Part shown: one piece after another, positions 35,601 through 44,712 of the stretch
Position numbering within the stretch: the first letter of the stretch is position 1
How the letters are laid out: each line of letters opens with the position of its first letter
Assembly (NCBI RefSeq): GCF_000758525.1
Contig: NZ_CP009241.1
Span: forward strand, 1,054,001-1,118,000
DNA from: Paenibacillus sp. FSL H7-0357
GTDB taxonomy: Bacteria; Bacillota; Bacilli; Paenibacillales; Paenibacillaceae
DNA: 64,000 bases
Reading direction: 5' to 3'
Made by a program: the position numbers and the translations under genes
Notes under the pieces: model-generated
The model's database searches: none
Told to the model about the DNA's origin: nothing
What the model saw: only the letters and a program-made list of their open reading frames with translations

Positions 35601-37892
35601 CTCACAGTCATTGGAGACACTACTAAGGGAACCATTCTGGCTGGTACCAAGATGACGCTGAACGAGGGGGAGACCGCATACAGCCTGCTGATCCGCCAGC
35701 TTGGAAGCAAGGTTGTCAGCGGCGGAAGCGGAGACAGTGTATACATTAAAGCGATTGATGGCTTGGCAGAAAGAGACCGCGGTGAGAAAAGCGGCTGGAT
35801 GTACTCCGTAAACGGTGTCTACCCGGATTACAGCTCCGGAAGTTATAAGCTGAGCAGCGGTGATGCCGTAGCCTGGCGTTATACGCTTAATGGCGGAGAT
35901 GATCTGAAGGGATCGGCTGGAGGTTCCTCCGGCACTGGAGGTGCAGCAGCAGGTACGGGCGGCAGCACGGTGAATGTGGACATCACCCCGGATAATACCC
36001 TTCCGCTGAATCAAGTAGGACAGACAACAGCTGTTTCGAACCTGAGCACTAAAATGACTCCAGCAGCAGCGGCTGCCCTTAGGCAGAAGCTGGCGGCAAA
36101 CGTGGCTGTCTTCGAGCAGGAGGTCACTCCGGGTGCGGCGGCAACCTTGCAGGACAGCGGCGGTGAAGTGAAGCTGCAGCTGCCAGCCGGTTCCGTGTCC
36201 GGCAATGTGAAGATCAGCGTACGCGAGACTAATTCAGAACGCGCTGAGCTGGTATCGGGACTTTATGATTTCAAACCGGATGGTACGAAATTTGTGAAGC
36301 CGGCAGATCTCTCGATTACAGTTCCGGTTACGGCGGTAAACCCTGCCAATCTGGCTTTGGCATGGCTTGACGAAAGCACCGGCCGCTGGATTCCGGTTCC
36401 CGCTGCGCTGGATGCGCAAAGTGGGGTGATCACCGGAAAGGTCAGTCACTTCACGGCCTTTGCCGTAGTGGACCGCAGTAAATGGGAGCCGCAGCCGCAG
36501 CAGCTGAAGAGCGATATTGCAGCTACTGCCAAGGCAATCACGGCAGCCGAAGAGATCAGCGATTGGCAGGCGATTGGACTCGCCCGTTCCGGCCACACAG
36601 TACCGGCCGCTTATTTGAACGGAGTGAAGGAGCAGCTTGCCGCGAATAAAGGGGAGTTCCGCAAGGTTACGGATTATGAACGTTTGGCGCTGGCTGTTGC
36701 CGCTGCCGGCGGTGATCCGCAGAATATTGGCGGGTATAATCTGATTGAGAAAATTTATAACAATGACCATATGGTAAGCCAGGGCAGCAACGGCCTCATT
36801 TTTGCCCTGATTGCGCTGGACAGCGGTTCTTATACTGTACCTGCGAATGCGCAGTGGACTAAGGAACGGCTGATCAAGTCCATCCTGGAACTGCAAAGCA
36901 AAGACGGCGGATTCCCGCTGACAGCTGGCAGCACCGATGATGTGGACATTACCGCTATGGCGGTTACTGCACTCTCATCCCATAATGACCAGGCGGAAGT
37001 AAAAGCGGCTGCGGATAAAGCGATCGGCTGGCTGTCACAGCAGCAGCTTGAAGGCGGCGGCTTCAAGCTCTCGGGAGCAGAAAACAGCGAGAGCACGTCA
37101 CAGGTCATCATTGCCCTGAGTGCTGCCGGAGTTGGTCCTAATGACTCCAGATTTATTAAAGCTAAGGGCGGACTTCTCAGCCATCTGGCTTCGTTCAGAC
37201 AAAGCACTGGCGGCTATGCTCATTCGGCTGGGCAGCCTGAGAACAGCCTGGCTACCGAACAGGCATTACTGGCACTGGCTGCGTACAACCGGTTCCTGGC
37301 CGGAGAGGCGAAGCTGTTCAGCATCTCGCCAGCCGATTCCGGCAGTGTGTCCTTTGCCGATGAGGGCAAAATTTCAGCCTGGGCGCTGGACTCCGTTCAC
37401 AAGGCCTATGAGCAAAAGCTGATGGAAGGCGTCAGCGGATCAAGCCTGATTTTTGCACCGAAGCAGAATATTACCCGTGCTGAATTCGCTGCGCTGCTGC
37501 TGAGACTGACAGATCAGACACCTGCTGCAGCTTCGGCTGCACCAGTATTCAGCGACGTAAAAGCCGGCACATGGTATTATGGAGCTGTGCTTAAAGCGAA
37601 AGAGCTCGGATGGGTAGGCGGAGTTACGGATACAACCTTTAATCCGAATGGCTGGATTACCCGCGAGGATATGGCTGTGATGATTTCCAGAGCGTTCAAG
37701 CTGGAGAACGGTTCTGCGGCTTCGGCGAAGACTGCGAAGTTCACAGACGAGCGCCGGATCAGCAGCTATGCGCTGTCAGCGGTCCATACGGTAACGGAGT
37801 CCGGTTATATGACCGGCTTCAATGGAGGATTTGACCCGTCAAGTGCCGTAACCAGAGAAATGGCGGCGGTCGTAGCCGTAAGATTGCCTTAA
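32646..37892 (+). CDS. Surface-anchored intrinsic-factor-like cobalamin-binding protein (DUF4430, SLH)
   Basis: A 1748-aa secreted protein; ATG 32646 follows AAAGAGG and opens a signal peptide (to about residue 37). In order: an alpha/alpha toroid of prenyltransferase-like repeats (about 68-348); DUF4430-type beta domains at about 365-458, 570-665, 775-870 and 982-1090, three of them joined by similar beta linkers (WVWNN-type start); a ZU5-like region (about 1165-1280); a second toroid (about 1285-1550); three SLH domains (about 1572-1748). Toroid plus DUF4430 is the architecture of intrinsic factor and transcobalamin. The upstream cobalamin riboswitch and downstream ECF genes support capture of B12 at the cell wall. 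Confidence 0.88.
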   Translation: MKTLLSAKSFMLGLALLLVISILGTALVPSGQVFAGAVSATASGGTESVTAAVYAADESGAEPAAAALTAKQQITVAGATYAAAEYMLSSGVTSEWQAVGLAQAGYKVPESYVRLLEQKVRTASGSFAAVTDYARIVLAVQAVGADPANFAGNGSEPGFNLVERIYNSDKMSGQTLNNPVYALLALDSGNYTIGADAKWSKAALLSEILSKQNADGGFALTSGASEPDMTAMALTALAAHKSDPLVATAGQKAVAWLSAAQDSNGGFGGSSESAAQVIIGLASFGVDPEGAEFTKGEADLISRLLSFSVEGGGFAHNQGGNVNAFATEQGLQALVAYTLYSGGGNGKLYDFTKPAVPNPLVYVPLVIEGPQNTLGEGMAYAGNVLEVLEKVAAQKGLPIKNESGSYVTGIGGIQAGIYGGWDGWKYAVSRDGAWIDPDVGMKDFKLKEADRVLVYYAGNDTQLVNSLTLSASQPGEEEPFSVTVTQIKWVWDNATNISSPVTSSASGVEVAVGDRKATTGEDGKAVFAEGVPAGDYTLTVTGYVTDNAPTIAKYSQAVKVISKNVPVHLSVEGPEGPVAEGALQASNALAALKKLTASGNIPLEITESSYGSYVSGINGIKNGTHDGYWNFLVSRGGKWIYPSEGMGDFKLQAQDKVLVYFAGANTKVVNSVAVSPPQPKPGETFKVTVTGVEWVWNNTTFASEPVVSPAAGVKVTIGGKTVTTDSQGVAVFEGGLSGKIYTLAVTGYVAEATPNIARYTDSLKVAPGNVTSYLSIEGPQGPVAEGTLEAYNAFDALQQLADANNIPLKVTESSFGIFVGGINGIENGAYNNQGYWAFAVLRGGAWIYPDVGLNDYILQTSDKVLVYYAGENTQVVDSVQISPAQPKQGEAFTAKVTQKKWVWNNDTYTSDPVTSPAAGVQVTVGDKTITANEQGLATFEGGLPAKTYTLAVSGYVEGGTPKIARYTQPLTVTASVEVPETASATLTVIGDTTKGTILAGTKMTLNEGETAYSLLIRQLGSKVVSGGSGDSVYIKAIDGLAERDRGEKSGWMYSVNGVYPDYSSGSYKLSSGDAVAWRYTLNGGDDLKGSAGGSSGTGGAAAGTGGSTVNVDITPDNTLPLNQVGQTTAVSNLSTKMTPAAAAALRQKLAANVAVFEQEVTPGAAATLQDSGGEVKLQLPAGSVSGNVKISVRETNSERAELVSGLYDFKPDGTKFVKPADLSITVPVTAVNPANLALAWLDESTGRWIPVPAALDAQSGVITGKVSHFTAFAVVDRSKWEPQPQQLKSDIAATAKAITAAEEISDWQAIGLARSGHTVPAAYLNGVKEQLAANKGEFRKVTDYERLALAVAAAGGDPQNIGGYNLIEKIYNNDHMVSQGSNGLIFALIALDSGSYTVPANAQWTKERLIKSILELQSKDGGFPLTAGSTDDVDITAMAVTALSSHNDQAEVKAAADKAIGWLSQQQLEGGGFKLSGAENSESTSQVIIALSAAGVGPNDSRFIKAKGGLLSHLASFRQSTGGYAHSAGQPENSLATEQALLALAAYNRFLAGEAKLFSISPADSGSVSFADEGKISAWALDSVHKAYEQKLMEGVSGSSLIFAPKQNITRAEFAALLLRLTDQTPAAASAAPVFSDVKAGTWYYGAVLKAKELGWVGGVTDTTFNPNGWITREDMAVMISRAFKLENGSAASAKTAKFTDERRISSYALSAVHTVTESGYMTGFNGGFDPSSAVTREMAAVVAVRLP

Positions 37893-37973
37893 GTGTAATC
37901 CATCTTTAAGAAGGCGATTGAGCGGAGTAACAGGTTCATCGGACTGAAGCTTCAAAAGAAAACATAGAGTATA

Positions 37974-38024
37974 GGAACGGAACGGGGGAGCAGCAGGACA
38001 GCCTCCGTTCCTTTCCCTTTTTTC
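37974..38024 (+). terminator. Possible attenuating terminator inside the B12 operon
   Basis: GGAACGGA (37974-37981) and TCCGTTCC (38004-38011) form a perfect stem with a 22-nt loop, followed by a pyrimidine run with six Ts. It may lower transcription of the lipoprotein and ECF genes relative to the surface protein. Confidence 0.45.
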
Positions 38025-38040
38025 GGAGGTGTGAAAATTA

Positions 38041-38997
38041 ATGTCCAAGCAATCCAAACGATGGTTGTTTTATCCCTTGCTTCTTCTCTTGGCGGCGTTG
38101 CTACTGGCCGGCTGTTCTTCCGGCGAGCGGCAGTCTGCCGGTTCTGATCTGAACAGTGCAGCAAATACCACCGCTACACAAAGCCCCGCCCCTGATAACG
38201 CCGCGTCTCCGCAAACCGGAGACGCAGCGAACACGGCCCCGCCGTCAGAACCGGCGGGCAGCACCGCTTCGCCTTCCGCGGAGGCGTCGGCGGCTCTTGA
38301 AGGAGCGGCGACGTCTGCGCCGCCTGACACCGCTGCAGGCACGGTGACAAGTCCCGTGCCTGCAGGAACTACGGCGCCGGCTGCGCATAGCCCGGCAGCC
38401 GGCACCGCCGGAGCAGCCGCCGCGAAGGCGTCGGCGGCACCCGGCGCAGCAGGCGGCGCCAGTGCGGGCCCGGCAGAGTCCTCTGCCAAGCCCGCAGCCA
38501 CCGCGCGTCCATCTGCCGGCGCGAATAAGCCGGCAGCCACCGCACGTCCGTCTGCCGGCGCGAATAAGCCGGCAGCCACCGCGCGTCCAGCGGCTGCCGT
38601 TACGCAGCCGCCGTCCGAAGCGGCAGCGCCTGCGAAGCCCGCCGCTGCGGAGAGCACAGCTACCGTCTCCATCACAGGGGATGAGGAGTACGGCGTGATT
38701 TTGGCTCCGGCAGCCTTTGAAATTGAGAAGGGCGAAAGTGCGCTGGAGCTGTTGAAACGGATTACCCGCAAGAACAAAATACAGATGGAATACCAGGGCT
38801 CCAAGGGTTTCGCCTATGTGGAAGGAATAGACAATCTGTATGAATTCGACCATGGGGCAGAGAGCGGCTGGATGTACAAGGTGAACGGGGAGTTTCCGGG
38901 CAAAGGTGCCGGAAGCTATACTGTACAGCCCGGGGATGCTATTGAGTGGCTGTACACCCTGGATCTGGGCAAAGATCTGGGAGCCAAAGCGCCATGA
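38041..38997 (+). CDS. DUF4430-domain lipoprotein
   Basis: A 318-aa lipoprotein: signal with lipobox LLLAGC, then about 180 residues of Ala/Pro/Ser/Thr-rich spacer including a 13-residue tandem repeat (KPAATARPSAGAN), then one DUF4430 domain (ATVSITGDEEYGVILAP to the end, with SGWMYKVNGEFPGKGAGSY). The domain matches the beta domain of transcobalamin-type proteins. Anchoring at the membrane makes it a candidate to pass cobalamin from the SLH protein to the ECF transporter. GGAGG precedes the ATG; the stop overlaps the ecfT start. Confidence 0.85.
   Translation: MSKQSKRWLFYPLLLLLAALLLAGCSSGERQSAGSDLNSAANTTATQSPAPDNAASPQTGDAANTAPPSEPAGSTASPSAEASAALEGAATSAPPDTAAGTVTSPVPAGTTAPAAHSPAAGTAGAAAAKASAAPGAAGGASAGPAESSAKPAATARPSAGANKPAATARPSAGANKPAATARPAAAVTQPPSEAAAPAKPAAAESTATVSITGDEEYGVILAPAAFEIEKGESALELLKRITRKNKIQMEYQGSKGFAYVEGIDNLYEFDHGAESGWMYKVNGEFPGKGAGSYTVQPGDAIEWLYTLDLGKDLGAKAP
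38488..38600 (+). repeat. 39-bp in-frame tandem repeat in the lipoprotein spacer
   Basis: About 2.7 near-identical units encode KPAATARPSAGAN in the disordered linker between lipid anchor and DUF4430 domain. Confidence 0.75.
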
Positions 38998-39938
38998 ACA
39001 GCGGCTTTCGCTCCATGCATCCTTCGGTAGCCCTGCTATACTATGCAGGGCTGCTGCTGTTCGCTGCCCTGCTGTTTCATCCGCTGTTTCTGGTAACGGA
39101 AATTGCCGGTTTACTTGGCCTTCTGCTGCTGCAGGGACAGGGACGGAAGCTGCTGCGGGGGCTGCCTTTTTACCTGTTGATGGCCGGCTCCGTGGCCGTG
39201 ATTAATCCATTGTTCTCGCACCGGGGCTCGCACATCCTGTTTTATTTTATGGATCAGCCGATTACGTTGGAAGCGGTGTTCTACGGACTGATGATGATGA
39301 CCGTGCTGCTGACGATTTTTATATTGTTCATTTCTTATAACTACACGGTAACGGCGGATAAATTCATGTACCTGTTCGCCGGGGCAGCGCCTAAGACGGC
39401 CCTGCTGACGTTGATGACGATCCGCTTTGTGCCTTTGTTTCAGCGGCGGCTGCGGCAAATTTCCCTGATTCAGCAGATCAGAGGCATTGATGTAAGCAAG
39501 GGAAAGCTGCGCAAAAGAATGAGGGACGGCATGACCCTGCTCAAGGTGCTTCTGACCTGGTCGCTGGAGGAGGCGCTGCAGACGGCCGATTCGATGAAAG
39601 CACGCGGCTACGGCATCCGCAAACGCAGTGTGTACGGGATTTACAGGCTTGACCGGCAGGACAAGACCGTCTTGGCTCTGCTCTCGCTCAGCGGTATAAT
39701 TCCGCTGTTTGGCTGGCTGCAGGGGTACGGCATCTTTGAGATATATCCGCGGATGAAACCTATGGCCTGGGGCTCAGGCGAGGCGGTCATGTATGCCGGC
39801 TTCTGCCTGTTCGTAGGAATCCCCCTCTGGCTGGAAGGAAAGGAGAAATGGTTATGGCGATCATCGCGGCGGAAGGATTTTCCTTCCGGTATCCCGATGC
39901 AGAGAGAGACACGCTCCATGAGCTCTCATTTACGATAG
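38994..39938 (+). CDS. ecfT: ECF transporter transmembrane component (EcfT/CbiQ)
   Basis: A 314-aa membrane protein with the CbiQ-type hydrophobic segments and the cytoplasmic coupling helices, including the Ala-Arg-Gly motif in DSMKARGYGIRKRSVYG. ATG 38994 is chosen because it overlaps the lipoprotein stop (ATGA); the earlier in-frame start lies deep in that gene. It couples the fused ATPase to the S component in vitamin import. Confidence 0.88.
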   Translation: MNSGFRSMHPSVALLYYAGLLLFAALLFHPLFLVTEIAGLLGLLLLQGQGRKLLRGLPFYLLMAGSVAVINPLFSHRGSHILFYFMDQPITLEAVFYGLMMMTVLLTIFILFISYNYTVTADKFMYLFAGAAPKTALLTLMTIRFVPLFQRRLRQISLIQQIRGIDVSKGKLRKRMRDGMTLLKVLLTWSLEEALQTADSMKARGYGIRKRSVYGIYRLDRQDKTVLALLSLSGIIPLFGWLQGYGIFEIYPRMKPMAWGSGEAVMYAGFCLFVGIPLWLEGKEKWLWRSSRRKDFPSGIPMQRETRSMSSHLR

Positions 39939-41599
39939 AGGAGGGCGAGTTCGTTGTGCTTCTCGGCCCTTCAGGCTGCGGCAAAACAACACTTCTGCGC
40001 CATCTGAAACGGGAGCTTGCTCCGGTGGGATTGAACAGCGGTTCCATCAGCTATCAAGGGAAGCCGCTGGCGGAATTGCCTGCGGAGACAGCAGCCGGGG
40101 ATATCGGGATCGTATTTCAGAATCCGGATGCGCAGATTGTGATGGATACCGTATGGCATGAGCTGGCTTTTGCGATGGAAAATATGGGCTACCCGCCATC
40201 GGTCATGCGCAGCAGGCTGGCGGAAATCGCCGGGCTGTTCGGGCTGGAGCCGCTACTGTACAAATCGGTGCATGAGCTCTCAGGTGGACAAAAGCAGCTG
40301 CTGAATCTGGCCTCCGTGCTGCTGCTTCAGCCCAAGCTGCTGCTGCTGGACGAGCCGACCTCACAGCTTGATCCTGTCGCTGCCCGCGAGTTTATCCAGA
40401 CCTTGCAGCGGCTGAATGAGGAACTGTCGATGACGGTCATCATCAGCGAGCACAGGCTGGAGGAGGTGCTGCCGCTGGCCGACCGGGTGCTGATGCTGGA
40501 GGATGGTGTTCTGCAGGCCCAGGACACTCCCCGCGGATTCGTGCGGGGAGCCGGGCAGGGCCTGAACGCGAGTCATCAGGCCTACCTGCCGACAGCGTCG
40601 CGGTTATTCCTCGCCCTGTCACCGGAGGCCTCATCCGTTCCGCTGGAATCCATTCCGCTGACGGTGCGTGAGGGCAAACGCTGGCTGCATTCACACGCAG
40701 CAGCAGCGCCTGCTGGAGCTACGGCTACCAGCGGCTCACACTCCGCTGCGGGCGTCCTTTCGCCTGTGACCGCAGGCCGTGCAACAGCATCACAAGACGG
40801 TGCAGCTTCACGCTTCACCGGCGAAGCCAATGCCGCAGCACCCCTGCTCAGCTGCCGGGAAGTCACCTTCCGTTATGAGAAGGACGGCCCGGAGGTGCTG
40901 CGCAAGCTGACGTTGTCCCTTCACCGGGGAGAGCTGCTGGCTATCATGGGCGGGAATGGTGCGGGGAAATCGACCCTGCTGCATGTACTGGGCGGGCTGG
41001 CGAAGCCGCAGCGCGGCAAGGTCGAGTCTGCCAAAGGGCTGAAGTCCGGTCTTCTGGCCCAGAACCCGCTGCTCTATTTCAGCTATGACACGGTAGCGGA
41101 GGAACTGCGGCATATGGCCCAGTATGCAGGCAAGTCTCCTGAGGAGGAGAAACGGGAGATAGAAGCCCTGCTGGATGTATTTCAGCTTCATCAAGTGCTG
41201 GACAGCCATCCGCATGATATCAGCGGCGGCCAGCAGCAGAAGCTGGCGCTGGCCATGATAATGCTGCTGAAGCCCGGCGTTCTGCTGCTGGATGAGCCGA
41301 CCAAGGGGCTGGACCCCGGGGCGAAGGAAAGATTGGCAGCCTTGCTAAGGCAGCTTTTGGAGCAAGGCATAAGCATTATTATCGTGACGCATGATGTGGA
41401 GTTTGCTGCAAAATACGCAACCCGCTGCGCGATGCTGTTTGACGGAAGCATTACAGCAGAGGGAGCTCCGGCGGAGTTTTTCAGCAGCAACTATTTCTAT
41501 ACAACGGTGGTAAACCGCATGGTGCGGGATTTGCTGCCGCAAGCATTGACTTTTGAGGATGTGATCAGAACATGGCAAGATTCCGGCTTCCGCTGTTAA
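39854..41599 (+). CDS. ECF transporter ATPase, two ABC domains fused (EcfA-EcfA')
   Basis: About 581 aa. The first ABC domain has Walker A GPSGCGKTT, Q-loop region VFQNPDAQI, signature LSGGQKQ and Walker B LLLLDEPTSQLDP. The second has GGNGAGKST, LLAQNPLLYF, ISGGQQQK and VLLLDEPTKGLDP. An Ala/Ser/Gly-rich linker joins them. ATG 39854 has AGGAG 8 nt upstream; ATG 39848 is too close. It overlaps both neighbours, so the ECF genes form one tightly coupled unit. Confidence 0.9.
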   Translation: MAIIAAEGFSFRYPDAERDTLHELSFTIEEGEFVVLLGPSGCGKTTLLRHLKRELAPVGLNSGSISYQGKPLAELPAETAAGDIGIVFQNPDAQIVMDTVWHELAFAMENMGYPPSVMRSRLAEIAGLFGLEPLLYKSVHELSGGQKQLLNLASVLLLQPKLLLLDEPTSQLDPVAAREFIQTLQRLNEELSMTVIISEHRLEEVLPLADRVLMLEDGVLQAQDTPRGFVRGAGQGLNASHQAYLPTASRLFLALSPEASSVPLESIPLTVREGKRWLHSHAAAAPAGATATSGSHSAAGVLSPVTAGRATASQDGAASRFTGEANAAAPLLSCREVTFRYEKDGPEVLRKLTLSLHRGELLAIMGGNGAGKSTLLHVLGGLAKPQRGKVESAKGLKSGLLAQNPLLYFSYDTVAEELRHMAQYAGKSPEEEKREIEALLDVFQLHQVLDSHPHDISGGQQQKLALAMIMLLKPGVLLLDEPTKGLDPGAKERLAALLRQLLEQGISIIIVTHDVEFAAKYATRCAMLFDGSITAEGAPAEFFSSNYFYTTVVNRMVRDLLPQALTFEDVIRTWQDSGFRC

Positions 41600-42258
41600 T
41601 TGCTTTAGGTGTATTTCTGGCCGGTCTGGCACTTACGTCAGCGCTGAAGGACCGTCATTATATGCTGCTCAGCCTCGTGCTGCTTGCAGCGGCATTGCTG
41701 CCGCTGTTTATCCGGCTGGAGCGGCGTCCGCTGGAATCGCGGGAGCTGGTGCTGCTGGCCGTGCTGTCGGCAATCGCTGCAGTCAGCCGGGTTCCTTTTG
41801 CCGCGTTGCCGAGTGTGAAGCCAGTGTCTGCTATTGTCATTTTATCCGCTTATGTCTTTGGGGCTGAGGCTGGCTTTATCATCGGGGCAGTAGCCGCGCT
41901 TGTATCCAATATTTATTTCGGGCAAGGTCCATGGACGCCCTGGCAGATGTTTGCCTGGGGGATGGCGGGCCTGACGGCGGGCTGGCTGAGGAATACCTGG
42001 TGGATGAAGAAACGAGGCGGCCTGCTTCTCTTCGGCTTCATCTGGGGTTTTTTGTTCGGCTGGATTATGAATATCTGGTACATTATCAGCCTGCCGGATG
42101 CATTTAGCTGGGGGCTTGTGTTATCCGCATACGTCTCGAGCTTTTATTTCGATCTGGCCCATGCCCTGTCCAATGTATTTTTCCTGGCAATTCTGGCCGG
42201 TGGCTGGACCAAGGTGCTGGAGCGGTTCCGCAAGAAATACGGGCTGCTGCAGGAATGA
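41572..42258 (+). CDS. ECF transporter S component, probable cobalamin specificity
   Basis: A 228-aa protein with about six membrane segments. The LSAIAAVSRVPFAALPSVKP segment and Gly/Ala-rich AYVFGAEAGFIIGAVAALVSN are typical of S components. It starts 28 nt inside the ATPase gene with AGGATG upstream. Cobalamin is inferred from the riboswitch and DUF4430 proteins; sequence alone does not exclude another vitamin or precursor. Confidence 0.8.
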   Translation: MARFRLPLLIALGVFLAGLALTSALKDRHYMLLSLVLLAAALLPLFIRLERRPLESRELVLLAVLSAIAAVSRVPFAALPSVKPVSAIVILSAYVFGAEAGFIIGAVAALVSNIYFGQGPWTPWQMFAWGMAGLTAGWLRNTWWMKKRGGLLLFGFIWGFLFGWIMNIWYIISLPDAFSWGLVLSAYVSSFYFDLAHALSNVFFLAILAGGWTKVLERFRKKYGLLQE

Positions 42259-42289
42259 TTAGGCCGCTGATCTCATGGATTCTGTTGCG

Positions 42290-42315
42290 TGAAATTACAT
42301 TGGAATGTTATTTCA
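42290..42315. repeat. 26-bp dyad after the ECF genes
   Basis: TGAAAT-T-ACATT-GG-AATGT-T-ATTTCA is symmetrical except for one T-T position. No T-run follows, so it looks more like a DNA-binding site than a terminator. Confidence 0.35.
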
Positions 42316-42364
42316 GTCATTAAGAGGTCTGAGTGTTCTTAAATTAGGATATTTTTCTGTTTAT

Positions 42365-42416
42365 TTCGACATTTTTCGTGATTAATCATCATTATTTCGA
42401 CCTTTTTCGCCGATGA
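42365..42416 (+). promoter_or_regulatory. Possible regulatory region of the chemoreceptor gene
   Basis: Two direct copies of ATTTCGAC(A/C)TTTTTCG lie 30 bp apart. The first contains TTCGACA, the complement of the Spo0A box TGTCGAA. GCCGATGA at 42409-42416 resembles a sigma-D -10 element, but its -35 is poor. Function is uncertain. Confidence 0.3.
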
Positions 42417-42456
42417 ATAAGATAACACAGCAAGAACAAAAAGGCGGGAAAAGGAC

Positions 42457-44166
42457 ATGAGACATTTGAAAGTGAAATATAAAATGGCACTGCTTGTGGT
42501 AATTGTCGTTGCTATACTGATCGGTTTAGGACTAACGGGCATTACCTCCACCCAAAAAATGGCCAAGCGATCCCAAGAGACCTATAGCGGGAATTTGCAG
42601 CCGATTTACCTGGTTACGGAGCTGCGGGCCAACAACCGGTCGATTGAGTCTTTTTTGCTGGAAGCTTTGCTTACCAAGGAAACCGTCAAGAGCAAAGAGC
42701 TGACCGAGGGGATTAAGCAAAACATTGCAAAAAACAATGAGCTGCTGGAGCAATTGAAATTAATTGCCTTCAAGGATACTGAAATCAGCAATAAAATCAA
42801 CGAGTATATGTCGTTGCTGCCGGATTACCGGACACAGCGCGATAATATCATTCAGCTTGCCAATAAGAATCTTAATAGTGAAGGCTATCAAATTTTCTCG
42901 GGTGTGTCCTTTAGCGAGTCCAGGAAGCTGATGGTCGGTCTGCTGGATGACACAGCCCGGTTGCTTTTAGAGGATGCTTCTGAGCATAATGTGCTTACTT
43001 TAGCCGACGCTAAGACTTCCTCAACTGTGAGCACGATTCTGATTACTGCCGCCTTGATTCTCTGTATTCTGATCAGTATTATAATCACCCGGCTGATTAC
43101 GAAGCCGCTCAAAGAATTGCAGGGATTGATGAAGCGGGCTGAAGAGGGGGATTTGACCGTAGCTGCATCCTATACAGCCAAGGATGAAATCGGCCAGATC
43201 AACCTTTCCTTCAATTCGATGCTGGATAGTCTGAAAGTGATGATGCAAGGGGTCTCGGAAAGTGCGGAGATGCTGTCGGCCTCGTCGGAGGAAATGAGTG
43301 CCAGTGCAGAACAGACCGCACGCGCTTCGCAGATGATCGCCGAAACCTCGAATGAAATAGCCGTGGGATTTGATGTCCAGGTCGAGAACATCAGCCGCAC
43401 GACAGCATCCGTGCAGAACATGACGGAGGATATTGCCGCCGTCGAGCGCAGCGGCAATGAGATGGCTGAACTGATGGCCGGGGCTGCTGTCTCGACAGAC
43501 CGCGGCGCAGAAGCTGTTGAGCGGATCCTTGCACAGATGAAGGAAATTGACTCTAGTGTTGCATCGAGTCAGAGAATAGTCAGCAATCTGGGCAATCTGT
43601 CCGGGGAGATCAGTACGATTATCACAACCATTAATGCAGTCGCCACCCAGACGAATCTGCTTTCGCTGAATGCGTCAATCGAAGCGGCCAGAGCCGGAGA
43701 GCATGGCCGGGGCTTCGCTGTTGTTGCCGGAGAGATCCGCAAGCTGGCGGAGGCCACAGGAAGCAGCTCGCTGCAGATTACCGGAATCATAACTGACATT
43801 CAGCAGCAAACCGCCAGTGCGGTAGATTCAATGGCACTGGGAACACAACTGGTATCAGAGGGTCTTGCGCAGAGTGAAGTGGTCTCGCAGGCGTTTGAGG
43901 AAATACAGCATTCAATTAATGATGCCGTCCGGCAGACGGAAGGCATCAGAGAGGCTGTCGGGCATGTCTCAAAGGAATCGCAGGCCGTATCACAGGCCAT
44001 GGAACACGCCAATGAGATTTCCCGCAAAGGCGCGGGGGAAGTGCAGGATACAAGTGCTGCCAGTGAGGAACAATTGTCTGCGATGGGGGAAATGTCACTT
44101 TCTGCCCAGTATCTTGCCACACTTGCCGAGGACCTGCAGAAGGAACTGGCCAAGTTCAAACTCTAA
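42457..44166 (+). CDS. Methyl-accepting chemotaxis protein
   Basis: A 569-aa receptor: first membrane helix at about 9-28, an external four-helix-bundle-type sensor (about 30-190), second helix at about 192-213, HAMP domain, then the long cytoplasmic coiled coil. The conserved hairpin tip [40 protein letters not shown] region lies near residues 395-430 (quoted in part). The ligand is unknown. It has its own strong terminator and is transcribed convergently with qox. Confidence 0.93.
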   Translation: MRHLKVKYKMALLVVIVVAILIGLGLTGITSTQKMAKRSQETYSGNLQPIYLVTELRANNRSIESFLLEALLTKETVKSKELTEGIKQNIAKNNELLEQLKLIAFKDTEISNKINEYMSLLPDYRTQRDNIIQLANKNLNSEGYQIFSGVSFSESRKLMVGLLDDTARLLLEDASEHNVLTLADAKTSSTVSTILITAALILCILISIIITRLITKPLKELQGLMKRAEEGDLTVAASYTAKDEIGQINLSFNSMLDSLKVMMQGVSESAEMLSASSEEMSASAEQTARASQMIAETSNEIAVGFDVQVENISRTTASVQNMTEDIAAVERSGNEMAELMAGAAVSTDRGAEAVERILAQMKEIDSSVASSQRIVSNLGNLSGEISTIITTINAVATQTNLLSLNASIEAARAGEHGRGFAVVAGEIRKLAEATGSSSLQITGIITDIQQQTASAVDSMALGTQLVSEGLAQSEVVSQAFEEIQHSINDAVRQTEGIREAVGHVSKESQAVSQAMEHANEISRKGAGEVQDTSAASEEQLSAMGEMSLSAQYLATLAEDLQKELAKFKL

Positions 44167-44201
44167 ATACAGAGCAGCAGCAGCAGATATAGGCTACATA
44201 A

Positions 44202-44246
44202 GGAGAGACCACCGGAACTTTCACGTTCCGGTGGCCTCTCCTTTTT
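44202..44246 (+). terminator. Terminator of the chemoreceptor gene
   Basis: GGAGAG-CCACCGGAAC pairs with GTTCCGGTGG-CTCTCC around a TTTCAC loop, with a single bulge, followed by TTTTT. Confidence 0.92.
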
Positions 44247-44347
44247 ATATATGGCCGAATGTTCATTTCATCGCCGGAATCACTCACCAACGCTAACTAA
44301 TAGACATCTGAGACTGCGATTTATGTTTTTTATGAACATCCTGCAAA

Positions 44348-44389
44348 ACAAAAAAAAGGCCCGCCCCGATCGGATGACCGGAGTGGACC
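44348..44389 (-). terminator. Terminator of the qox operon
   Basis: On the minus strand GGTCCACTCCG pairs with CGGGGCGGGCC (one mismatch, two wobbles) and is followed by eight or more Ts. It lies just after qoxD. Confidence 0.8.
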
Positions 44390-44417
44390 TGAATGTGTTG
44401 TCCAGCTTATCTTGTTC

Positions 44418-44711
44418 TTAAGCGTACCAGCCCCATACGAAGATGAACAGGGTTCCGAAGATGGTAACCAATCCGACGAACAAAGCGTAAGCGATATTGA
44501 TATAAAGCTCTTTCTTGGTATCTGCGGATTCCCCGATATGCATGAATACGAAGAGCTGCAGGGAAGCCTGGATAAGGGCTGTAATCAGCAGAACCGCCAT
44601 ATTTGCCCCATCGGACAGATCACCATAGATGACAACCAGCGCAGCGGCAGAAAGGACCAGAGAGGCCAGATAACCCATCACATGGCGAATTGGGAACAGT
44701 TGCTTCATCAT
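44418..44711 (-). CDS. qoxD: Quinol oxidase subunit IV
   Basis: A 97-aa membrane protein with three hydrophobic helices (HVMGYLASLVLSAAALVVIYG, MAVLLITALIQASLQLFVF, IAYALFVGLVTIFGTLFIF) and the HIGES motif typical of CyoD/QoxD. It is the last gene of qoxABCD, 1 nt after qoxC. Either of two adjacent ATGs may serve as start; AAAGGA lies upstream. Confidence 0.92.
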   Translation of the reverse strand: MMKQLFPIRHVMGYLASLVLSAAALVVIYGDLSDGANMAVLLITALIQASLQLFVFMHIGESADTKKELYINIAYALFVGLVTIFGTLFIFVWGWYA

Positions 44712-44712
44712 G

